From positions 1 through 64,000 of the forward strand of contig CAJUAU010000002.1 of NCBI GenBank assembly GCA_910584645.1: a stretch of DNA of 64,000 nt. Reading direction: 5' to 3'. Position 1 is the stretch's first letter. Every line of letters begins with the position of its first letter. Positions 19,208 through 28,683 of the stretch are shown piece after piece. The notes beneath the pieces are model-generated. The model worked only from the letters and a program-made list of their open reading frames with translations, ran no database searches and had not been told where the DNA came from. The position numbers and the translations under genes were made by a program. The DNA comes from an uncultured Eubacterium sp. GTDB taxonomy: Bacteria; Bacillota; Clostridia; Lachnospirales; Lachnospiraceae.

Positions 19208-21247
19208 TTACTTGAACATATCCAGAATATCCTTGATCGCTTCCACATTTGACTGGTTCAGATCTGCGATCCTGATAATAGAATCAGCAGTCTGGGTCGT
19301 CATATCATTTTTGACGATGATATCATCCACCCCTTGTTCATTATCATTGGATGCCATCTTGACATTATTGATCTGTTCCCGGATATTCGTCGCGCTCTCC
19401 GAAAATGCAGAAGATTTATCATGGATGTTATGAATGACTTCCTGGATATCATTCACCACAGCTTCATACTGACCAGCCATATCTGCAAATTCCTGGAATC
19501 TGCCAGATACATCTTTTTCCATAAACGCGATGATATCTTCAAAACATGTCTGAATGCTTTCTATACTTTTGTTTGCATCTACACAGAGTGCCTGGATCTG
19601 ATTGACTGTCTCTGATGAATTCTCCGCCAGGCTTCCAATCTCTCCGGCGACAACAGCAAAACCTCTTCCTGCCTCTCCTGCCCTTGCTGCCTCAATGGAA
19701 GCATTCAGTGAGAGCAGATTCGTCTGGCTCGTAATATCCAGGATCTGAGTCGCCATCTCATTGATCTTCACAAGGGACTGAAGATTTCTCATGGCAGCCT
19801 CAATATTCTTCTTCGTCTCCTCCACCTTTTTTGTATTATTTTCCAGAGTATCCGCCGCTGTTTTGCTCATAGCGTTTGCCGTCTGGATCAGCGTATCGCT
19901 CTTCTCGCTTCCATCCTGGGCACAGTCCGTAATATCCCCTACAATATCATGGATCTTCTCAACCTCGCCCGTAACCACTCCTATGGATGCGTTTGTGTTA
20001 AGAATGCTGGCAGACAGTTCCTCCGTCGTCGCCGAATTGTCCTCCACACTCCCCATTAAATCCTTTGAAGCTGTCCGCATCGTCTCGGAGCTTCCCACCA
20101 GGGACTTGGAACAATCATTCAATGTACTGACCATCTTGCGGAATGTAACCGTAAGGGAATCCACCGCCGTAGCCAGCTTACCGACCTCACTCCTGTACCC
20201 AATATAACCCTGGATCATGTCATCTTCGCTCAAATCCAGTGACTCGATCTTCTCAATCTTCCGGATCACTTTTTTCAGCGGTTTTAAATTGACGGTTATC
20301 ATCACCCATGACATAACGGTAATCAAAAGAAAGGCGAGAATGCAGACAAAGCCGAGAACCAGCCGGCTGCTGTATACTGGCTGATACAGTTCGTCCTTAT
20401 CATTCCGGATCACCAGAGCCCATCCTCTCTCCGGAATCGACTTAAAGACTGAAAAATATTCCACGCCATCTTCCCCGTCATATGTAACCTGCCCGGTTTC
20501 CTTCCCGCCATCAATCATGGACATGATGTCCAAAAGGGATTTTTCTTTAATATCTGTCAGGATCAAGTCAGGATTATCGTCAAAAATATACTGTTTCTTT
20601 CCCACATTGATAAGCGAATAGATGGTATTCTCAATGCCATGGGTGGAGACAGAATCCAGCTGCTGTGCAAGACCGTCTGTCTGGATCGCACCTCCAACAA
20701 ATCCCATCGGCGTATCCCCGTCGTAGATCGGAACATACATGGATATTATGAGCTGTCCCGATGCCGGCGATTTCAGGATACCAGTATTAAATACACCGCC
20801 CTTTGCTGCTGTCAGATTTTCATGGAGCTGTTTGAGCGAGTCGCCCTCACGCAGGACTATACCTACTGCAGAGGTATTGGAATGGGTCAGTGTCTCCGTT
20901 TTCCAGTCACAGACATACAGCCCCTCCCAGCCTTTGAGCGCCGCAAAATACTCCGAATTATACGTCTGTAATTCCTGCCGCTTCGCTTTATCACCGGTAT
21001 TCCGCAGAAAATCCAGAATATCCCCTTCTTTTGAAAACGATACGAGCTGACTCTCCGCATTCAATATGTACTCGTCGATCAGCTTCGTCTTTGCATCCAG
21101 GGATGTCTGCATGTTATTTTCCACATCATTGATGAGCACCGATGTGATATTGCTATTGGAGATATAAAATACCACCCCCATCGATACCGCTGAAACAATA
21201 GCTACTATTGTTGCAATTACAAACCCCATTTTCCAGTTCTTCAACAT
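19208..21247 (-). CDS. methyl-accepting chemotaxis protein
   Basis: Chemoreceptor of 679 residues. First membrane helix at about residues 7-29; an extracellular double-Cache-like ligand domain ([48 protein letters not shown]-type end [14 protein letters not shown]) to about 295; second helix about 297-318 ([20 protein letters not shown]); HAMP; then the coiled-coil signalling domain with the hairpin tip [20 protein letters not shown]. Dedicated CheW/CheA genes are not nearby. RBS AGGAGGAAGT. Ligand unknown; Cache domains commonly bind amino acids or carboxylates. Confidence 0.93.
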   Translation of the reverse strand: MLKNWKMGFVIATIVAIVSAVSMGVVFYISNSNITSVLINDVENNMQTSLDAKTKLIDEYILNAESQLVSFSKEGDILDFLRNTGDKAKRQELQTYNSEYFAALKGWEGLYVCDWKTETLTHSNTSAVGIVLREGDSLKQLHENLTAAKGGVFNTGILKSPASGQLIISMYVPIYDGDTPMGFVGGAIQTDGLAQQLDSVSTHGIENTIYSLINVGKKQYIFDDNPDLILTDIKEKSLLDIMSMIDGGKETGQVTYDGEDGVEYFSVFKSIPERGWALVIRNDKDELYQPVYSSRLVLGFVCILAFLLITVMSWVMITVNLKPLKKVIRKIEKIESLDLSEDDMIQGYIGYRSEVGKLATAVDSLTVTFRKMVSTLNDCSKSLVGSSETMRTASKDLMGSVEDNSATTEELSASILNTNASIGVVTGEVEKIHDIVGDITDCAQDGSEKSDTLIQTANAMSKTAADTLENNTKKVEETKKNIEAAMRNLQSLVKINEMATQILDITSQTNLLSLNASIEAARAGEAGRGFAVVAGEIGSLAENSSETVNQIQALCVDANKSIESIQTCFEDIIAFMEKDVSGRFQEFADMAGQYEAVVNDIQEVIHNIHDKSSAFSESATNIREQINNVKMASNDNEQGVDDIIVKNDMTTQTADSIIRIADLNQSNVEAIKDILDMFK

Positions 21248-21322
21248 ACTTCCTCCTATCTAAAGCAGTTACTCCTGCTTTGGTGTGTTAGTAACTAATC
21301 CTAACTTTTTGTTCTAATAATA

Positions 21323-21351
21323 ATCGTAACATAATAGTTAGAGTTTTACAA
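21323..21351 (-). promoter_or_regulatory. sigma-A-like promoter of the chemoreceptor gene
   Basis: Minus strand TTGTAA, 17-nt spacer, TACGAT. Start near 21316. No sigma-D flagellar-type box was noticed. Confidence 0.5.
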
Positions 21352-21428
21352 CCACTTCTGGCACAACACTGCTTAAAACCTGAAAAATTTTGTTCCATCA
21401 CTTTCCCATTCTGATCACAAAAGTTTTA

Positions 21429-24400
21429 TCAGCTGACTTTTACAGGTACATATCTCGCCTTAGAAGAAATCTTTCCCTTCATCAGAAGTTTTCTATATTT
21501 ACCAATAACTTTTCTGCCAAGCTTCACCCTTATTTTCGGGTCTGTCCTGTAAAAAGCCTGTTTCCCGACACTTTTTAATCTAACAGATTTAAGAATCACC
21601 ATTTTCAGCTTCTTGCAGCTGGCAAATGCTTTCATTCCAATCTTCTGGACATTCTTGCCGATGGTTACTTTCGTAATCTTTTTGCCGGAAAACGCTTTAC
21701 CAGCAATAGAGGTCACGGAATATTTTTTCCCTGAAACAGTAATCGTATCCGGTATCACCACGCTCTTTTTCGACCCGCGCACTTTTTTCAACTGAACCGC
21801 TGCAGAAGATGTGATTTTATACACCACGCCTTTTTTTTCCACCGTAGAGCCAATCTTCATAGATTTCTTTTCATTTCGGCCAGGTACCCCGGAAGCCGTG
21901 GGAGTGGGAGCCGGTGCCACTGTAGCTGACGGAATGTTGTTCGGCGAAGCAGAAGGTACAGCCGGCGGTGCCGTCACCACCGGCAGCGAGCCATCACTTG
22001 TGAGAACATATACAGCCCCTGCTGTTGTGGGAAATTCAAGGGTATTTTCAGAAACCTCTGCTTTTACATACTGCTTGTTTGTCTCGTCATATACCTTCAG
22101 GCTTCCGATCCCATTGTATTTCATTTTACACGGATTTCCGCTGTTAGAGGTGATGCGGCATTCGCTTATGCTGCCATTTTCCCAGGAGAATTCCATCTCG
22201 AAGTTTCCTCTTGCCTTAATTCCTTTTACAGAACCAGCCTCCCATCCAGAAGGCAGCGCCGCTAATGGTTCAATATAATCTCCCTGGCTCTGTAGCAGCA
22301 TTTCCGTAACACCGGATGCCGCACCAAAGTTTCCATCGATCTGGAAGGGTGGATGGGTGTCAAACAGGTTATCAAGTGTAGAGCCGGTGAGCTGTTCACC
22401 CAAAAGTTTTCTCGCACGGTCTCCATCCCGCATCCTCGCCCACATATTTATTTTCCACGCCTTGCTCCAGCCGGTTCCACCGTCGCCGCGTTTGTCCAGC
22501 GTAACACGGACCGCCTCCAGCATTTTATCATCCCACCCGGATTTTCCAGCTGTCACATAGGTGCCGGGATGAAGAATAGATACATGGTTCTGATGCCTGT
22601 GGTTATCCGAATTCGTAACCTCCAGAGTCGTCTCATCCTTCCACTCTGCCAGCTGTCCGCCGAGTCGGTCTGCCTCCGGCATGTATAATTTCTGCTGTGC
22701 TTCTTCAATCTCTCTGACCTCGGAATCATTTTCTTTTCCAAGAATCTGACTGGCAAGTTTTACCTCCTCAAACAATTCCCAAATAATAGCCTGATCGCTG
22801 GTACATCCCAGGGAAAATACGCCGTGTTCCGGAGAATAGGATGGGTTAGCCACCAGCGTTCCATCCCGCTCGTCCTCCCATAAATTGTCTACCCAGAACA
22901 GCGCCGCCTGCAGCATTGTATCGTAATTTTCCTCCAAAAACTTCCTGTCGCTGTTAAACTGGTATTTATCCCAGATATCCTGGCACATCCACGCCGCGGC
23001 CGCCGGAAAATAAAATGCTGTTGTCCAGTCACTTGGATTGGTATTTCCCCAGATGTTATTCTCATGATGGATCACCCATCCCCTCACATCGGATCCGTCC
23101 TGCTGGCAGTAATATTTTTTCGCTGTCACTTTTCCCTTTTCCACCAGGCTGTTTATGTAATCAATCACTGCCGTGTGGCACTCGGTAAGATTTGTCTGCT
23201 CCGCAAGCCAGTAATTCATCTGCAGATTGATATTGGTATGGAAGTCTGAATTCCATGCTGGCGACAGTCCCTGTGCCCAGATCCCCTGAAGATTCGCTGG
23301 AAGCACACTGTTCTCCCTGGAACTGGAGATCAAAAGATATCTTCCATACTGGAAAAACAACATCTCTAGATATCTGTCCTCTTCAGCGGTATTGTCCTTC
23401 CCGTACCCAGAAAGCAGGTCATCTGTCATCTTTTCCGGCATGTCTGGAACATTCAGATCCAGAGTCACACGGTCAAATAAGTTTTTGTAGTCTTCTATAT
23501 GTTCCTGGCGTAACTTGTCATAACCTTTTTCCACTGCCTCCCCGATCTCACTCTCCACATCATCAAGGGGATCTCCCGGCTTAAAGTAATCATAGGTTGT
23601 GGCAGAATCGTCAACCTGATAATTGGTACCTGCTCCCATTATAATGACCACAGAATCCGCACCCTCCACCAGAAGAGTGGAGTCATTGGATTTCTGCATC
23701 CTGCCTCCCTCTGGGATGATCTTGATCTGCTGGGCGAACTTCAAACCATTCGCTTTCTGATCCGATGGCTGCCCGGTCATGGTAACTGTTCCATTTTCCT
23801 CATCCACAACTATTTCTTTTTTTCTCTGCTCGGATTCCAATGAAAATTCTCTGGTAATGGCACCGGACTGGTCTGCAGTCAGCTTTATGGCAAGTACATT
23901 CGCAGGGCTGCTGACAAAATACTCTCTATCACAGGTTATCTCATTTGTCACATAATGTACGGTTTCTATACCGCTATTCAGATCTGATCTACGCACATAG
24001 CCACTGTATCCTTTGTCAGAATCCGAAGCCGGATCATTTATGATAATGTTTCCAAGGGTCTGATACGTCCCAAAATTATTTTTGACCCCCTTTAATATAT
24101 CCAGATCTTTGGAAAATGCTGAGTCACTCAGCAGATCCTTATAATTGTGTGTCACAAGTTTTCCGCTGTCATCAAAATAGGCGGCATTATTTGTGGAAAA
24201 ATCATTTACCATATCCTGTATCGACTGTCGGACATTTTGAAGTGCGGTATGTACCTTTTCGGAAGAATGAGCATTATCCCCTCCCTTATAATATGCATTC
24301 GCCCCCGGTCCCCCGGACCAGAGTGTCTCCTCATTGACCTGGATCTTTTCTTTTCCCACACCGCCGAATACCATTGCCCCGATTCGGCCATTTCCCATGG

Positions 24401-24614
24401 GAAGCGCCTGGGACTCCCAGTCTGCAGCCGGCTCGTCATATTGAAGCTGCAATGCCGGCACCCCCTGGCTTTTTGCATAGGATTTCTTCAAGTGATCTCC
24501 CCCTTCGGCAATTCCTGAAAATGATATGCTTGTCAGTGCCAATGCAGCCAGAAGAAAACAACTTCCGGTCCTTCTGGCATAATTTCTGCTCCTTTTGTTT
24601 CTATTTCTTTTCAT
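21429..24614 (-). CDS. secreted GH95 alpha-L-fucosidase-like protein with BspA-type leucine-rich repeats
   Basis: About 1061 residues. A signal peptide (basic MKRNRNKRSRN, hydrophobic FLLAALALTSISFSGIA) precedes a full GH95 module starting LQLQYDEPAADWESQALPMGNGRIGAMVFGG, with VNEETLWSGGPG, the (alpha/alpha)6 barrel region NLQGIWAQGLSPAWNSDFHTNINLQ and DGNFGAASGVTEMLLQS. GH95 enzymes hydrolyse fucosyl linkages, mostly Fuc-alpha1,2-Gal, though related members act on L-galactose. After a Pro/Ala/Thr linker (about residue 905) comes a ~140-residue LRR_5/BspA-like repeat domain (KKYSVTSIAGKAFSGKKITKVTIGKN) probably for surface or ligand attachment. The start follows a GAGGAGGAG site. Divergent from the AraC gene at 24769, its likely regulator. 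Confidence 0.9.
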   Translation of the reverse strand: MKRNRNKRSRNYARRTGSCFLLAALALTSISFSGIAEGGDHLKKSYAKSQGVPALQLQYDEPAADWESQALPMGNGRIGAMVFGGVGKEKIQVNEETLWSGGPGANAYYKGGDNAHSSEKVHTALQNVRQSIQDMVNDFSTNNAAYFDDSGKLVTHNYKDLLSDSAFSKDLDILKGVKNNFGTYQTLGNIIINDPASDSDKGYSGYVRRSDLNSGIETVHYVTNEITCDREYFVSSPANVLAIKLTADQSGAITREFSLESEQRKKEIVVDEENGTVTMTGQPSDQKANGLKFAQQIKIIPEGGRMQKSNDSTLLVEGADSVVIIMGAGTNYQVDDSATTYDYFKPGDPLDDVESEIGEAVEKGYDKLRQEHIEDYKNLFDRVTLDLNVPDMPEKMTDDLLSGYGKDNTAEEDRYLEMLFFQYGRYLLISSSRENSVLPANLQGIWAQGLSPAWNSDFHTNINLQMNYWLAEQTNLTECHTAVIDYINSLVEKGKVTAKKYYCQQDGSDVRGWVIHHENNIWGNTNPSDWTTAFYFPAAAAWMCQDIWDKYQFNSDRKFLEENYDTMLQAALFWVDNLWEDERDGTLVANPSYSPEHGVFSLGCTSDQAIIWELFEEVKLASQILGKENDSEVREIEEAQQKLYMPEADRLGGQLAEWKDETTLEVTNSDNHRHQNHVSILHPGTYVTAGKSGWDDKMLEAVRVTLDKRGDGGTGWSKAWKINMWARMRDGDRARKLLGEQLTGSTLDNLFDTHPPFQIDGNFGAASGVTEMLLQSQGDYIEPLAALPSGWEAGSVKGIKARGNFEMEFSWENGSISECRITSNSGNPCKMKYNGIGSLKVYDETNKQYVKAEVSENTLEFPTTAGAVYVLTSDGSLPVVTAPPAVPSASPNNIPSATVAPAPTPTASGVPGRNEKKSMKIGSTVEKKGVVYKITSSAAVQLKKVRGSKKSVVIPDTITVSGKKYSVTSIAGKAFSGKKITKVTIGKNVQKIGMKAFASCKKLKMVILKSVRLKSVGKQAFYRTDPKIRVKLGRKVIGKYRKLLMKGKISSKARYVPVKVS

Positions 24615-24672
24615 AAGTCTCCTCCTCATCTGACATTTTCATAATCACCCTATTATACTTTCATTTTACCTG

Positions 24673-24700
24673 TTGTATTTTCAATTTTTTATAGTATAAT
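24673..24700 (+). promoter_or_regulatory. sigma-A-like promoter of AraC gene at 24769
   Basis: TTGTAT, 16-nt spacer, TATAAT. Start near 24707, giving a leader of about 60 nt. Lies in the divergent spacer shared with the GH95 gene. Confidence 0.6.
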
Positions 24701-24768
24701 GAGACATATTATTTCTATTTCTGTCGCATAAACGCAGGTTTCATTTTGATCCCAGGGAGGTATTTACT

Positions 24769-25638
24769 ATGAAAATGGAGAATTACAGCTTTACATTAGA
24801 AGATACATTGATCCATGTACCCATGATCAGTTACCGGCATTTTACAGAGCCACTCCCACGCCACTCCCACAGCAAAAACGCTTTTGAGCTCCACTATGTA
24901 ACTGCTGGAAAGGGATACGTGGTTTTAGAAAACAAAACAAATCCGCTTTCCCCGGGAGTGCTCTACATAACAGGGCCAAACATCGCCCACGAACAGATCC
25001 CTGACGAATCGGAAGCCTTAACTGAGTTTGGTCTTTTTTTCCTGATATCTGAATCCGGGCCAAAAAGCTCTCTGGCTGATCTGTTTATGAAACATAGCCT
25101 TTGGCTGGGAGACGCCGGAACAGAAGTCGACACTTTGGTGCGGGTAATTCTTTGGGAAAAAACGAACCAAATGCCCGGCTATAGGCAGAAAATTCCATTG
25201 CTGCTGGCACAGCTAATGATCGAGTGTGTACGGAGCTTTATTTCTGACGGAAAAATTTATGATAACAAACTGCCGGCTCCGTCAAAGAAACTAAGTATTG
25301 ATCTGCTGCAGGAAGAAAATACGCTGCTGGTAATTGATGAAATCTTTCTCTGCCGGTACGCGGATATTACACTGGAGCAGCTTGCCGACAACATCGGCCT
25401 AAGCACGCGCCAGACGCAGAGGCTGCTGGAAAAGAATTACAACAAATCCTTTTCTGCCATGAAACTGGAAGCCCGTATGGCTGCCGCTGAGACCCTGCTC
25501 CGCAACAGTTCATTGAAAATAACTGAAATCAGCAACCGGATCGGATATTCTTCCATAGAACATTTCTCAAATGCCTTTAAGAAATTTTATGGGGTCAGCC
25601 CCGGCCAGTACCGCAGCTCGACGGCACAAATTCATTAA
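24769..25638 (+). CDS. AraC-family transcriptional regulator (cupin plus HTH)
   Basis: 289 residues. N-terminal cupin-type sensing domain (PRHSHSKNAFELHYVTAGKGYVVLENKTNPLSPGVLYITGP) and C-terminal double helix-turn-helix (LEQLADNIGLSTRQTQRLLEKNY, ITEISNRIGYSSIEHFSNAFKKFYGVSPGQYR). GGGAGG precedes the ATG. Divergent from the GH95 gene with a 154-bp shared spacer, so it probably activates that gene in response to a sugar. The inducer is not known. Confidence 0.88.
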   Translation: MKMENYSFTLEDTLIHVPMISYRHFTEPLPRHSHSKNAFELHYVTAGKGYVVLENKTNPLSPGVLYITGPNIAHEQIPDESEALTEFGLFFLISESGPKSSLADLFMKHSLWLGDAGTEVDTLVRVILWEKTNQMPGYRQKIPLLLAQLMIECVRSFISDGKIYDNKLPAPSKKLSIDLLQEENTLLVIDEIFLCRYADITLEQLADNIGLSTRQTQRLLEKNYNKSFSAMKLEARMAAAETLLRNSSLKITEISNRIGYSSIEHFSNAFKKFYGVSPGQYRSSTAQIH

Positions 25639-25768
25639 TTAGCTGCTTGGCAGCACCAGCTATTCTTTTTCTCCAAAATTTCGTTTAGCATATATTCTAT
25701 TTGCTTTTTATGCAGCTATATGTTATAAACAATATAATCATTTCATTTTGAAAATAGGGGGGATTCAT

Positions 25769-26647
25769 ATGAGATATATATCCAGAGAAACGGAACACCC
25801 GACAGCCATCGATTATTACTGCGAGGCGACACAGACAACCCAGGATCATTTTCCAAGGATTCCTGCCCACACCCACAACTATTATGAAATTTATATCTTT
25901 CTTAATGGTTTTGTTAAAATTGCGATAGAAGATCAGATCTATAATGTAAAGTATGGTGATATCATGCTGATCCCCCCTTACAGAATCCACCAGCTGCTCC
26001 CAGCCTCCGATAATACAAAATTTGAATACCGGCGTATTTATATGTACATTACCGAGCCATGTCTGTCCTCTTTTGACTTTAACGGCCAGTCTCTTCTCAC
26101 TCCCATCCAGCAGGCGGCGCAGGACAAACGCTATTTATTTCATATCCCAAATGAAGATTTTGAACAGATCTATCAATCGATGTACCTCCTGTTCCGTAGT
26201 AAAAAAACAGATTATTATGGAAAAGAGATGCTGAACCGCTCCCGGATCATTCAGATCATTACTTTATTAAATAAATATATCCAGGCAGAAACAGAATCCC
26301 ACGATATGACACACATCACTCCTGTGATTGATGACGTCTTTACTTACATCAATCATCACTATCAGGAACCTCTCTCACTGGATTTTCTGGCAAACCATTT
26401 TTTCTTGAATAAATATACCTTGTCAAAACTGTTCAAGGAACAATTGATGCTGACGGTTCACGAATATATAACGCTGAAACGGATCAGTACCGCAAAACTT
26501 TTGATCAAAGAAGGAACCCCTCCCTCAAAAGTCCACCTGGAAGTGGGTTATTCAAACTATTCCACGTTTTTCCGGGCATTTAAAAAATTAGAAAACTGTT
26601 CCCCGGAACAGTTCCTTGCCCAGTTAAAGAATGAGCTGCCCCAATAA
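25769..26647 (+). CDS. AraC-family transcriptional regulator
   Basis: 292 residues. N-terminal cupin (HTHNYYEIYIFLNGFVKIAIEDQIYNVKYGDIMLIPPYRIHQ) and C-terminal AraC HTH pair (LSLDFLANHFFLNKYTLSKLFKEQ, VHLEVGYSNYSTFFRAFKKLENCSPEQF). The upstream in-frame TTG is rejected because AGGGGGG directly precedes the ATG at 25769. Unlike the other AraC genes here it has no divergent glycosidase; the ATPase/TOPRIM pair lies just downstream, convergently. Its target may be GH115 or a gene outside the window. Confidence 0.87.
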   Translation: MRYISRETEHPTAIDYYCEATQTTQDHFPRIPAHTHNYYEIYIFLNGFVKIAIEDQIYNVKYGDIMLIPPYRIHQLLPASDNTKFEYRRIYMYITEPCLSSFDFNGQSLLTPIQQAAQDKRYLFHIPNEDFEQIYQSMYLLFRSKKTDYYGKEMLNRSRIIQIITLLNKYIQAETESHDMTHITPVIDDVFTYINHHYQEPLSLDFLANHFFLNKYTLSKLFKEQLMLTVHEYITLKRISTAKLLIKEGTPPSKVHLEVGYSNYSTFFRAFKKLENCSPEQFLAQLKNELPQ

Positions 26648-26667
26648 CAACAGGGCAGCTTATTTTA
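26634..26667 (+). terminator. intrinsic terminator of AraC gene
   Basis: AGCTGCCC / GGGCAGCT perfect 8-bp arms (26634-26641, 26653-26660) spanning the stop codon, followed by TATTTTAT. Confidence 0.65.
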
Positions 26668-26673
26668 TGACTT

Positions 26674-27258
26674 TTATATTCCAAGTTCCTTGTATAATGG
26701 TTCCAATTCAGTACAAATGGCTTGCAGAATTTTATCCATATTCAAACGATTAATCATTGCACTGCCTTTCATTCCTTTATAATACATCTTATTTGCTTGT
26801 TTAAAAAGTTTTTTTAATTTATCATATCCACTCCCTCCAGATATTTTAGTCTTCTTTGGCAAACGAAGAAACGATATTATTCCATCTACATCAGCTAAAA
26901 ACCAGTCTTCAATAGAATGTTCCGCTTTTATATGAATAATATTTTTAACTCCAATTTCATTAAATGCCCTCTCTACTTCTTTCCAATTTATTGGAGGTTT
27001 AGGAGATAATTCAAATACATCTGTGTCTCTGCATAGAACAACACAAAATTCACACTCATTTCCATATTTAGGCTTAATCTCTTTAAGAAATTTACGCAAC
27101 GCTATATTTTTGAATCCGCCAACACCTTTGACATTTTTACATTCAATGTTAATATCAAATCTTCCATCCGCCCTCTTTTGTCTTGCATTTGAGATAACAC
27201 GTTTGTAAAATTCAACCTCTGTGTCTCCTTCAACGAACAACACAAGGCATTTACTCAT
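26674..27258 (-). CDS. TOPRIM-fold protein (RloB/DUF4276-like), partner of OLD-type ATPase
   Basis: About 194 residues. The N-terminus LVLFVEGDTEVEFYKRV carries the conserved TOPRIM Glu; CVVLCRDTDVFE supplies the DxD-type acidic pair, and AEHSIEDWFLAD resembles the third conserved block of RloB and DUF4276 proteins. This fold occurs in OLD-family nucleases and abortive-infection proteins. The ATG at 27258 overlaps the end of the ATPase gene by 8 nt, so the two are made together. A longer frame begins upstream but lies entirely inside the ATPase gene. A nuclease, toxin or nucleotide-modifying role is inferred, not shown. A+T-rich relative to neighbours, suggesting transfer. Confidence 0.75.
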   Translation of the reverse strand: MSKCLVLFVEGDTEVEFYKRVISNARQKRADGRFDINIECKNVKGVGGFKNIALRKFLKEIKPKYGNECEFCVVLCRDTDVFELSPKPPINWKEVERAFNEIGVKNIIHIKAEHSIEDWFLADVDGIISFLRLPKKTKISGGSGYDKLKKLFKQANKMYYKGMKGSAMINRLNMDKILQAICTELEPLYKELGI

Positions 27259-28537
27259 ACACATCACACTCCAGATATTCTCCCCAATTGCTTTCTTCAT
27301 CAGCTAACATAGAAAACAAGTAATCTCCTGTACTCATCTTAAAATCTGCAGCATCTTGCTGTAGTAATCTCTGACCCGATTTTTTAAATGTAAAAAACTT
27401 TGCAATTCCCGGCTGTTCATTTACACCCACATGAATCCATGAAGGTTCCAAATAACTTACAATATATGGCGAATGACTTGTTATAATCACTTTACAATCA
27501 TCCAACAATTGACTAACAATTTGAATATACGCCTGAAACAAACTTGGATGTACAGAATTCTCCGGTTCCTCAATTGCGATCAAAGACACATTTGCCACAT
27601 TTGCCAAGATTATTCTTGTTAAAATCATAAATACTCTTTTTGCTCCATCTGACATCATAGCAAAATTTATTGGATGTTTTAAATTTTTATCTTTTACAAA
27701 TAAAACATGTATAGCATTTGTGATCATAAATGGAACATCTAACGGCAATTTATCATTAACACCTGCATTAATCATGTATTGTTTTACAATAATATCCTCA
27801 ACATCTGGAAACAACTCTTTATAAACTTCTTTTAGTAGATCAAATTTCTGTGGGTTATTTTCACGCAGTTGATATATTACCCGCGGAAGATTTTCTGCAT
27901 CGATAGTCATATTCTCTAAACCCTTACGAATAATCGGATCCGGTTGATAGAAACTTTTTGCATCAAGATTGTTTTCCATATAAAACTTCATGCTGTTCAA
28001 TTTTCTAATAATATCTGCATAAAAAATTTCATCATAAGCCCGAAGTTTATTTGCAACAAGTTCCGTTGGTTCAACATTTATTTTAGATGAACATCTACCA
28101 GTTTCTGATCTTTTATATAAAGCTTTCCTACTATCTCTATTAATTAATTGTGTATACTTCTGCCCTGTATTCTCTGGTCTGATCCTTAGACATTCTGAAA
28201 CAATATATGGTTTCATATTTTCATTACACTTCCAGCTAAATTCATAGCCATAAAACACCTGGTATTCTATATTGTTTATTTCTGTTAAAATCTCCATTTC
28301 AAACTTATAATTTCTTCCAAACATACAGCTATTAATCGGGATCAAATTAGAATTAGCCATCATTTCAGCCTTGTCATCTATCGCACCTTTAATAAACTCC
28401 AAACCAAAATCTATTGCAGCAAGCACATTTGATTTCCCAAAATTATTTAAAGCGACCAATGCTGTAATATTAGCAAAACTAATTTTTACATTTGAAAGAT
28501 TTTTAAATCCATCAATTAATACAGCTTGTATTTTCAT
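27251..28537 (-). CDS. OLD/RloA-type AAA ATPase of a putative two-gene defence system
   Basis: 428 residues. The N-terminus starts MKIQAVLIDGFKNLSN, typical of AAA_15/AAA_21 SMC-like ATPases, with Walker A as NNFGKSNVLAAI (the usual GxN before NxGKS is reduced to ALNNFGKSN). The C-terminal half has the signature MSDGAKRVFMIL, Walker B LIAIEEPENSVHP and switch-like ITSHSPYIVSYL. No TOPRIM domain is fused; it is supplied by the overlapping next gene. This arrangement is like AbiL (RloA/RloB) and PARIS (AriA/AriB). The start is the ATG after AAGGAAGGG, and a promoter is present at 28571-28599. Low G+C and an isolated position suggest horizontal acquisition. Confidence 0.85.
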   Translation of the reverse strand: MKIQAVLIDGFKNLSNVKISFANITALVALNNFGKSNVLAAIDFGLEFIKGAIDDKAEMMANSNLIPINSCMFGRNYKFEMEILTEINNIEYQVFYGYEFSWKCNENMKPYIVSECLRIRPENTGQKYTQLINRDSRKALYKRSETGRCSSKINVEPTELVANKLRAYDEIFYADIIRKLNSMKFYMENNLDAKSFYQPDPIIRKGLENMTIDAENLPRVIYQLRENNPQKFDLLKEVYKELFPDVEDIIVKQYMINAGVNDKLPLDVPFMITNAIHVLFVKDKNLKHPINFAMMSDGAKRVFMILTRIILANVANVSLIAIEEPENSVHPSLFQAYIQIVSQLLDDCKVIITSHSPYIVSYLEPSWIHVGVNEQPGIAKFFTFKKSGQRLLQQDAADFKMSTGDYLFSMLADEESNWGEYLECDVYE

Positions 28538-28570
28538 ACCAAAGCACCCTTCCTTTTTTACTATACTCAT

Positions 28571-28599
28571 ATCATACCACTCCCAGAAAATAAACGCAA
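28571..28599 (-). promoter_or_regulatory. sigma-A-like promoter of ATPase/TOPRIM operon
   Basis: Minus strand TTGCGT, 17-nt spacer, TATGAT. Start near 28564, leader about 27 nt. Shows that the pair has its own promoter separate from GH115. A short inverted repeat at 28660-28678 after the GH115 stop may be a weak terminator. Confidence 0.55.
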
Positions 28600-28683
28600 C
28601 AATTTATTTCGTTTTTTACCATTATACGTCCATATTTTCGTAATTATTCACAATAACGCAATTTTCGCTTGCGAAATTCAAAA

